Shown piece after piece: positions 56,607 through 64,000 of a DNA stretch of 64,000 bases; positions within the stretch are counted from its first letter, which is position 1, and each line of letters starts with the position of its first letter. Position numbers and translations under genes: made by a program. Location: assembly GCA_036936605.1 (NCBI GenBank), contig JAUPFV010000004.1, positions 141,776,973 through 141,840,972 of the forward strand, read 5' to 3'. This stretch comes from Limnanthes douglasii subsp. nivea. Its lineage: Eukaryota; Streptophyta; Magnoliopsida; Brassicales; Limnanthaceae. Under the pieces are notes generated by a model. The model searched no databases, was not told the DNA's origin, and saw only the letters and a program-made list of their open reading frames with translations.

Positions 56607-59583
56607 TTAGGGCTTGTTCCCTTCGGATTTTCCTTCGTCACCTCCTTTCTTGAGACTTTTGAGTTCGACACTCGAACTCTCACCGGTTCCTTCCTCTTCA
56701 TCAATGGTGGAATCTATTCCACTGGTATAATTGTACTTGTCACCAGCAGCCATAGTGTGAAATGGGATGTCGTCATATTCTACAAATTTCCATAAGAGAC
56801 CAAGGGTCCTCTTCGGAAAGGTTTCATTGAAGAGCAGCACCATGTCAAACTTAACCTCATCATATCTTGTCTCTAGGGAGTCTATCACCTCGTTGGTATA
56901 TTTATCAATACCTGCCTGGATAGCTTGCTTCTGCTGTTTTACCAAGTCATCTTTCTCCTTGGCCATCTTTGACACAATATCTTCTAATGAAGTCTTCTCT
57001 CCGGACAGGGTCTGGATGACACCATATTTGGTTTTTAAGTCCTCCTTTGATGTTGTGAGGTCCTTTTCGAAGCTAAAGTACTTAAATTGGAGTTCAGTTC
57101 TAGCAGTCTCCGAAGTGGCCAACTTGGTTGTTAGATTCTCCTTGTTCTTTTTTAATTCCTTTATCTCTTTCTTCAGCTCCTCTATACTCTGGTTGGCATT
57201 GAGGAGGTTGGTTGATAAAGATTCTTTGTCAGGTTGGTTGGAATTGATAAGAGTGGTCTGGTTTTTCACTTGTCTCTCCAGGTCAAAAACTGGCTGGATG
57301 TGACCAAAAAGGGAATGTGCCACAACATCTTGTTCTCCGGAGACGGAGAAAGACTTACTATTATAGGTCACCATGTTAGCAGAGCTCGAAGGGTGGAAGG
57401 GACCTGCAAAATCACCCTTCTCAGAATCATTGAAGTATAAATCAATATCTTGAAGGGCACTAATGTCCACTCCTTCGATCCCTCCCGTAGTACCCTCTCC
57501 GGACTATAGACCTGTTGGAATCTTCTCTTGTAGAGTGGGATCAGCAGGGGCTGGTGGAGGTAGAAGCTCCGAAGGACAAAGAATTATTTATTCTCCTAAG
57601 GTGACCTTCTTCTTTTTGGGAGCCTTTTCGTCACTGCTTGCTCTTCTTTTCCGGTCCTTTTTGGGAGGATTCTGTGATTCTCCTACCTCCTTAACAGTCT
57701 CGGCCTCAACTACTTTGAGCAAGGCAGCGTCGAATCCCCCTTAGTTCCCTGTACCAGTCCCCTTTGTGGAAGCTTGGACCGGTTCTGCTGCAACTTTCTT
57801 CTTCTTCCCTTTCATCTTGCTGGGAGCTTTAGCCCTAGAAGGCAAGGCCAATTTACCATTTTTGGCCTCAGTTCTGTTGAGAATCACACCACGAGGAGGC
57901 GGCGTAGTTAGCTCTTCCCATGTGAGGTCCCTCCGACCTGTGGTGTTCCACATAGGGGACATCACAAGATTGCCTGAGGTGAAGCAATTGCGGAAGGCAT
58001 TCCCCCAACGCTCTGCAACCCGTGCATTAAGTTTGGCACAGGTTGTTTACCCCTCTACCAGGTATCCGGTGAACTCCTTTGGCAGCACTGAAAAAAGAGT
58101 GACAAATAAATCAGGAGTGGAATACTTATGAGTTAAAAAGAAGAACATGAAAAATAAAGATAAAAAACTTACGAGTACTCTTCCATCTGCTAGTTAACAT
58201 ACTAGGATTGGTGTTGGCCTTGATCTTTCTACCATTCTCCCATGACCTACTGTTAAACATGAACTGTGTCCTCCAGTTCTTCTCAGACTCCTGTAAGTCG
58301 TCTACCACCTTGAAATCTTTCCCCATATTATGATGGTAGAATAGAATATGGTGATTCTTGCATAGACTTACCACAATGGAAAATTTCTCCATTGGGAGAG
58401 GGATTTTGGACAGCCTTGATGCCATTATGCAAGCAATGAGAGAATACCAGGCGTTTGGGCTTAGCTGGCTTGGGCAGAGCTTCACTAGGTGAAAATACAT
58501 GACAATTTCTGGCTCCAATGGGAACCGAAGTCCCCAGTTTGGCACCTCAGTGAAGATGACCATCTCATTCAGTTTACAGTCCATCGGAGTCTCTAGAGTG
58601 ATAGGTATCCTGACCTTCACTGACTTTGGGATCCCCCATTTCGTCTGGATCCGGCCCAACTCAGCATTATGGGTGTAGACATAGTTGATGTTTTGAAGAG
58701 CTAGCAGATATTTAACAGTGACATTTTTGAAGCAAGGGCCTACCTTGCCCTCTAGGAACTCCGGAAGCTCCGGATGAGTCAAGCAGACCTTGGCTTTGTC
58801 TTTGCCCTTCCTATCAGAAGCAACATCCCCGGTTTGACCTAATGCTTCAGTTTCGAAGAGAGCTTCTTCGATACTGTCTTCCATTACTTCTTCCATCACT
58901 GTGGAATATTTATCAGTTGCCTTGGATAGTGAAGGATCAGCTTCTAGCACTAAAGGCTGTTCGGATGAATGATTGTCTGTTGTTTCTAAAGGCCTGGTGT
59001 CCGGTTGAGGTTGGGATCCGGAGGACTTGGCCCTTGGGGCTGCTTTAGATGCCTCCGATCCAGATGGCTTATCTTTTGAGGCTGCTTTAGATGCCTCCGA
59101 TCCGGAGGGCTTTCGCAGTGAAGTAGAAGTTTGAGCTTTGGTTAGACGAGTCGTTCGGCGAGGGGTTAACTTCTCCGGGGATTTCTCAGCATCTGAACCC
59201 TTACCTAAAAAAGAGGAAGGTTTTCTGACACTCGAAACCGTTTTTTCATTAGCAACGGAAGGTTGAGACTCCTGAACAGAAGAGCCTGAGGGGAGAGGAG
59301 AGAGGCTTGGTTTGAATAACTTTCTGGGCTTCGGATTTCTGGAAGAGGATGATCATTGGTCTGCTTCTTAGGTCGGTTCACCAGACTTCTCACTTGGGGA
59401 AACTGAGAGACCAGCAACAATGCGATTCTCCCTTTCAACTTTTCTCGCCCTTTCTAGCTCTGATAAGTTTAACCAGCCGCCTTTAACAAGTGCATTTCCG
59501 GATGTGAACATAAAACTCTTTAAGAACAAGGTTGAAGATAAGAGTGAAAATCTCTCTAGAAAGTTTTTGGGTGATGAAGACAA
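56607..59583 (-). pseudogene. Antisense gene (aORF) of Tat copy C
   Basis: Reads leftwards in two exons. Exon 1 runs from about 59583 with frameshifts, then is open over 58950-58172 with the Transposase_28-like block (NWGLRFPLEPEIVMYFHLVK, LCPSQLSPNAWYSL). The intron is about 58171-58090 (GTAAGT donor, TTTTTTCAG acceptor), at the same place as in copy B. Exon 2 has AERWGNAF, LTWEELTTPPPRG and a Lys-rich linker with two stops, then is open over 57470-56607 with a coiled coil (SIEELKKEIKELKKNKENLT) and an acidic tail. A TATATAAATCC box lies near 59604. Long open stretches despite a broken pol suggest selection on this gene lasted longer or ended later. Confidence 0.78.
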
Positions 59584-59975
59584 TGAAATAATAAAAAAGG
59601 ATTTATATAACAGTTGAAAAAATTAATTGTTACCTAGGAGGAGTTGAAAAGGTTTGGCAATGATTAAAGACGGCGCAGACGTGTGAAGGGTTAAATGCCT
59701 AGGTAACTCTCTAGACTTAGTGGGTGCGCCGATCTATGAAGAAAAACGGCTGGTAGGTCGAACCAGATTGTGATACGTGTCCCACGATCCAAGAAGAAAA
59801 CTCTTAGAATTCTGGAAAAAGAAGTCAGTTCGGATACACTTTGAACTGAGTTAATAATGAGGATAAACCTCCCAGTACGGAGTGCACATGCAGGTCGGAC
59901 AAAGTCGCTACTGGCTAAGTAAATTTTTCAGTCCTACCAAAGATATTTGACAAGGCCAAAAAAATGGGCTACTGG

Positions 59976-60350
59976 TGAGTTCAGATTATCCAGTCACAGC
60001 ACACTGTGTTATCCGGACAAGGGAAATTCGGACATAAACGTACCAATGAACTATCCGGACAGGACAAAAGTAAAAAGCACCTTAAACACCTTTTGACTAA
60101 CCTATGTGCTAATCAGCTTAAAAGATTAATGGGTCCTTAAACTTGACTCGGTTTCATAACTTGACTCATAAGCCCATGTGTCCTTAACTAAGAGTATAAA
60201 TACACCAACTACTTTCATTAATAAGGGTAATGACCATTTAACACAACCAGGCTTCTCAAATCTCTCACTAATTTATATCAAACATTTAATTCTCAAAATA
60301 CTTTGCAAAACACTTACAAAATTACCCCCAGCCCAAAATAAACCAAACCA
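59976..60350 (+). repeat. 3' LTR of Tat copy C
   Basis: 375 bp, starting TGAGTTCAG (three bases shorter at the start than the other copies) and ending AACCAAACCA, then ATAGG. Confidence 0.92.
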
Positions 60351-61167
60351 ATAGGTGAGGGTTTTGACCTACAGACTTTTCCTAGTAATGGTCAGCGTCT
60401 AGCTTGGTATTCTAGTTTACTAGATATACCCACCGATATTCTTAAGCGGAAGCTTACGAATAACAAGGCTGGTAGTTGTAGATTGGTACGCTTACAGGTT
60501 TTGTCTAATGTAAACATCCAGGATTTCTTGATGGATGATTCCATTTCGGATGATATGGTTCTCAAAGTGACGAGGGGTTATTTTCTTCACATGTTTGGTT
60601 GTTCTGTAATAATGAATAAGATAGAGAACAGTGTATCTCTTGATTACTTACAGCTTTGGAGCATTATAAGTCATCGGTTAGATATAACTGGGGCCAATAT
60701 GTATTGGTTCACTTGTACTACCAGCTAGGTCGATCATCATTATATGCGACCTCGGGGTTTACTGGTTTCGTTGCTCTGCTGGAGACGTGGATTTATGATC
60801 ACTTCCCTTTGTTTATGACTACGGTCAACAGTCTATACCAAATTTCTATGTCGACTATGTGTAGATACACACATCCTCCTTTTCGCACAGATGATGAGAC
60901 TCGTATCAATATCTGCCATACATTATCTTCACTGAGGAAGCATAATGCAAGTTTCAACGTTTTTATTTTTATTTGTTGATCAATACTTGTTTTATTATTA
61001 CTTAGTGTACTGTTTATATTGTAGGTGTGGGCAATTTTTCCCAAATTGCAAAGACTGGCTACACGAATGAGACAAAATCGTGAATTCTAAGTTCGCATTT
61101 GTGACTGGTAGTTGCGTTTTTGCCATTTTTTATACAATTTGAAACAATTTTGGCAAAAACATTATGA

Positions 61168-61170
<3 letters not shown>

Positions 61171-61245
<75 letters not shown>
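61171..61245. repeat. (TA)n microsatellite
   Basis: About 75 bp of TA between the PMD and OTU remnants of MULE copy 2, where the SANT cluster lies in copy 1. Confidence 0.95.
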
Positions 61246-61247
<2 letters not shown>

Positions 61248-61370
61248 GTCAAACGTTAAAGTTTCCAAAATAAACCGTGTTACAATAAAATTTAAAGTCC
61301 AAACGATGATGAAATAAAATTAAAGTATTCAACCAAGTGATACAAAAAAACAAGTACCGTCTGTATTTAA

Positions 61371-62100
61371 TCATTGTTCTCCGTTCAAATTGAATATTTT
61401 TTGTGGATCTTCGCATGCGGTCGATGGTTGTGCCGGTTTAATTTGATAATATTTGTTGAATCGGTTGTCGAACGTTATTGTCCAACCAGTTACGGTTTCG
61501 TTAGTGATAAACAGAAACCAAATAGGATAGATTTTTTGTAGGGTCCATTCAACATAATCTACACAAATAAAATTTGAATAAATAATAAATCACGAAATAA
61601 GATATAATACTATTAGATTCATTTATATTCTTACTTCACAAAATGGCTACCATGTACGAACCTTATACCATCTTTCGTGGTAGGACACGCTTGGGGAGGC
61701 ACACCACGTAGAGGTAGATACGCATAGGATTGATGGAGCGATACGTGGTATACGATACACTGATATCTATTGGTTATCACTAAGCCGTAGTCGGGTAACG
61801 TCATCCAATGTCGATTACCATTCACATACACTTCAAAGATATCCAACCTTTTTACTAGGTTATCTATACGTTGTGCAATATCAAACAATATCTCCCGTTG
61901 ATCGTGCTTATCTTGAAATTTGGCGATAAAATCCTGTCTAACTTGTTGCCATGATTCGGACTTACTATATAGGGTTAAAGCTACGGGCCAAAATCTGCAA
62001 TTACCGTCCGGGGATACGTCTTCAACGCTAGAAATGTACTCATATAAATAATTGGGAAACTAACTCTCGTAACCGCTAAAATCTTTGCCTTTCATCGATG
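61371..62100 (-). pseudogene. OTU protease-like domain of MULE copy 2, with the C-terminal half
   Basis: Minus-strand reading has SVEDVSPDGNCRFWPVALT (catalytic Asp and Cys region) at about 62030-61975, then LFDIAQRIDNLVKRLDIFEV, MTLPDYGLVITNRYQCIVYH, and IRFVHGSHFVK near 61640, whose His is a candidate for the catalytic one. An intron seems to follow (61632-61561) and a last exon reads YVEWTLQKIYPIWF to a stop at 61371. Stops (one in GYES-stop-FPNY) show decay. It supplies the end that copy 1 has lost. Confidence 0.72.
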
Positions 62101-62127
62101 TTTTTGATCGAATCACTTTATTTTTAT

Positions 62128-64000
62128 TTAGTTGACGTTGAGATTTGGATTTAGTTCTACCGAGGCAGTCGTGCTAGCTATCGTACTGAGAGTGCTAGCG
62201 AGTAGACTATCATCGTGTTCGAACTTAGATGGGTTTCGTTTAGTTGATTTGTAAGGATCAGATATTTTCCTACCTTTAGTGGCAACTAGCTCCTTAGGTT
62301 CCAATACATGACTTCTTGCAGTATCTAGGATTTGCATCATTCTATTTATGATGTGATCCTGGACGTGTGGATTGTAAGCGCGGATTGTACTATCTATTAA
62401 GGAGAGTTTTCTTGTAACCTCATCTTCGGTACAAACCCCATACCTACTTTTGATCTGTAAAGTACTCCAATAAATATCACATTCATCTGGCTGAATCGTC
62501 CTACCTTCTTTCTCGATCATAGCTAACTTGCATGCACATAGTAAATTATACGTTGTCCTAATAACACAACCACAAATTGCGGGAGTGAATCATATTTCCC
62601 CGACTTTTTGAAGATTTTGCTATATTAATTATATAGTCGTATATGAAATTTTACCCTTTAAATCATTATAGATGGCCCTCCTTAACCCCCCCCCCCCCCC
62701 CTAGTTGATTTTCTTGGACAAAACCTACTTTGTTCGAATGATTCGAAAATGTTAGAGTGTTGAGCGTGAAACAACGAATGAACATTTTTCTAAAATTCCT
62801 CAAATATGCATAAGTTGATTGCTCCTTCTAGGCTCGAGTGAGCACTCTCCGCCCTATAACGTAAGATTAAATAAATTAGAAGTGTAACACTAAATATTAA
62901 AAACTAATGTATAAAGAGTAATAATATAATTCACCGATTGCTAGTCTCATTTCCCAAATGTTTAAATTTGTCCAGGTGGATATCAAGAAATTTGGGTCCA
63001 TAATTGTTTATCCATTGTTTCATGACATACTCGGCAACCATTAGAAAAAATGCGTACACGTGGTGTAACTTGGCAAGTTTTTTGTTATAATCTTCGATCG
63101 TCGCCGAATAGACAACCTTTTGATAAAATTTGACGAATCATCGGTCATGTCCGCTTTTGGCACAACTTTCCTAGAGTAGGAGTAAATTTTCCTATTAATA
63201 TGCCAAGTGCATAGCATATGAGTGGCATCCAGAAATATATCATCGATAGTCTTCATTAAAACCAACTCCTTATTGGAGATGATAAATTAGGCAATGCGCA
63301 CATGTTATTCGTCATCACGTTCCTTAGAACGCTCAATCCCCACGTGTAGTTCTATTGCTTCTCGGAGCTCATAAAAAACAAAAACGATACAAAAGGTCTT
63401 CTTCGTCGAAGTTTGACCAACTATTTCTAGCAAAGGAATCTTATAATTTGTAGTCTTATACGTGTTATCTATTAGAAAAAGTTGAGGAAAAGTGCGCAAT
63501 AAATTGATGCTTTTGGGATGCACAAAAAACAACTCGAGGATATCGTTCGTTGCTTCGTTGGTTACCTCTCAAACATAGTACTCGTGTTGTTTTAACTTAC
63601 CGAACAAGCATTGCATTTGGGTCTTACCCGCTTTGACCAAATTGTATTTTTAACGCATGTTGTAGATCGTACGCATACTAGAAACATTTTTCGAGTCTTT
63701 AATTTTTAAAACCCCGGTATATCTCACTTGGTAGAGAACCGACTTTCGTTTGACTATGAACAAACGCCTCTTCTTCCACTTTTAGCCTAGTGGCTCGTGA
63801 ATGACCATCCAAGTGTAAAAATGGTTGGTGGTTGTGTTTCTCGTTTACCACTATCAATTTCCAATAATCTGGTAGTTCTAAGATCGCTTTTCCCCTTAAC
63901 AAGAACGGAAAACCGTATTTTTTTTATAAACATTATCGACGCTTCTTAACATACCCTGATAAAGTTAGTCCGAGGTTGTCACCTGTCACCACAGTCCCCA
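62128..64000 (-). pseudogene. FAR1-type transposase of MULE copy 2, cut by the window edge
   Basis: From right to left: KKRR and FPFLLRG near 63900, YWKLIVVNEKHNHQPFLHLD (63699-63902), LIDNTYKTTNYKIPLLEIVG (first Asp, 63305-63532), CTWHINRKIYSYSRKV (63041-63265), the NR-x-E exon border near 62850 (GGCGGAGAGTGCTCAC), a broken SWIM region (CGCVIRTTYNLLCAC), and the tail DHIINRMMQILDTARSHVLE (62128-62520). Many stops. The intron positions match copy 1. It is transcribed towards the PMD gene of the same copy, the convergent layout seen in copy 1. Confidence 0.85.
62684..62702. repeat. Poly(C) run
   Basis: About 17 consecutive C inside the copy 2 transposase remnant. Its length may be an unreliable base call. 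Confidence 0.8.

Larger units (their letters stand above)
51673..60350 (+). mobile_element. Tat-lineage retrotransposon copy C, internally deleted, with antisense gene
   Basis: 8,678 bp with LTRs at 51673-52038 and 59976-60350, visibly diverged (about one difference per 12 bases by eye). A 5-bp duplication ATAGG flanks it (51668-51672, 60351-60355). Gag and the later part of pol read on the plus strand; the antisense gene reads leftwards from about 59583. Protease and most of reverse transcriptase are deleted at about 53600. It inserted into the PMD gene of MULE copy 2, so it is younger than that element and older than copy B. Confidence 0.93.
51405..61100 (+). pseudogene. PMD gene of MULE copy 2, split by Tat copy C
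   Basis: Upstream part 51405-51672: after a TTTGTAG acceptor it reads RCYAIYNTHRAWDL, stops, then LHLVGAFLERR and FHFSFVEMTITLDDVHDIMG, parallel to the PMD gene at 41718-44086. The reading breaks inside Val-Ile-Gly at ATAGG and resumes after the insertion at 60351: GEGFDLQTFPSNGQ, TRGYFLHMFGC, VSLDYLQL, a frameshift, then RYNWGQYVLVHLYYQLGRSS and LETWIYDHFPLF. The next donor is GCAAGT instead of GTAAGT, and a following exon starts near 61027. Stops and shifts show that it was decaying, but it keeps the Trp lost in copy 1. Confidence 0.82.

Noticed and set aside
62684..62702. Poly(C) tract as a functional signal
   Set aside because: A single homopolymer in a dead pseudogene; more likely slippage or base-call uncertainty.

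Overview
The window is plant nuclear DNA. It is AT-rich, has GT-AG introns of plant length and TATA boxes, and is packed with plant-type transposable elements: MULEs, CACTA, hAT, Tat-lineage Ty3/gypsy, a tRNA-derived SINE, a Stowaway MITE and a LINE remnant. I see no intact ordinary host gene. It looks like gene-poor, nested-transposon chromatin of a flowering plant; the species cannot be told from the sequence.

Layout. 1-4032: a MuDR-type MULE with an apparently intact two-exon transposase on the minus strand. 4785-12600: a decayed Tat retrotransposon (copy A). 12961-18454: a CACTA element without its own transposase, carrying pieces of two host genes (an ESCRT-III VPS2-like gene and a plastid-type pyruvate kinase). 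19442-29759: a structurally complete young Tat retrotransposon (copy B) with 284-bp LTRs that look identical, a 5-bp target duplication, gag-protease and pol on the minus strand, and a large spliced antisense gene (aORF) converging on pol. 30710-33975: a hAT remnant, a SINE, and a small LTR element whose left LTR holds a 1.46-kb non-autonomous MULE. 34432-34680: a Stowaway MITE.

34914-44689: the most unusual object. It is a 9.8-kb multi-gene MULE with a 9-bp target duplication. It carries a FAR1-type transposase followed in frame by an OTU protease-like domain, four small paralogous SANT/Myb-like genes, and a convergent plant-mobile-domain (PMD) gene. A motif close to GGCTATAATGAGACCCC lies in the terminal inverted repeats and also in front of the small internal genes. 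The 1.46-kb element at 31491-32949 has matching ends and could be mobilised by the same machinery.

45636-50450: a LINE RNase H relic, a 1.3-kb foldback, a solo LTR of the copy-C family and a minisatellite of palindromic units. 51405-64000: a decayed second copy of the FAR1/OTU/PMD system in opposite orientation. Its PMD gene was split by a third Tat retrotransposon (copy C, 51673-60350), which has itself lost protease and most of reverse transcriptase.

How the parts work together: Tat copies A, B and C share one plan of gag-pol, a structured 3' block, a spacer that is a tandem array in A and B, and a convergent antisense gene. The FAR1 MULE copies share a plan of transposase-OTU converging on PMD. 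Several MULE genes are broken by single stop codons, so the system decayed recently or the stops are base-call errors.
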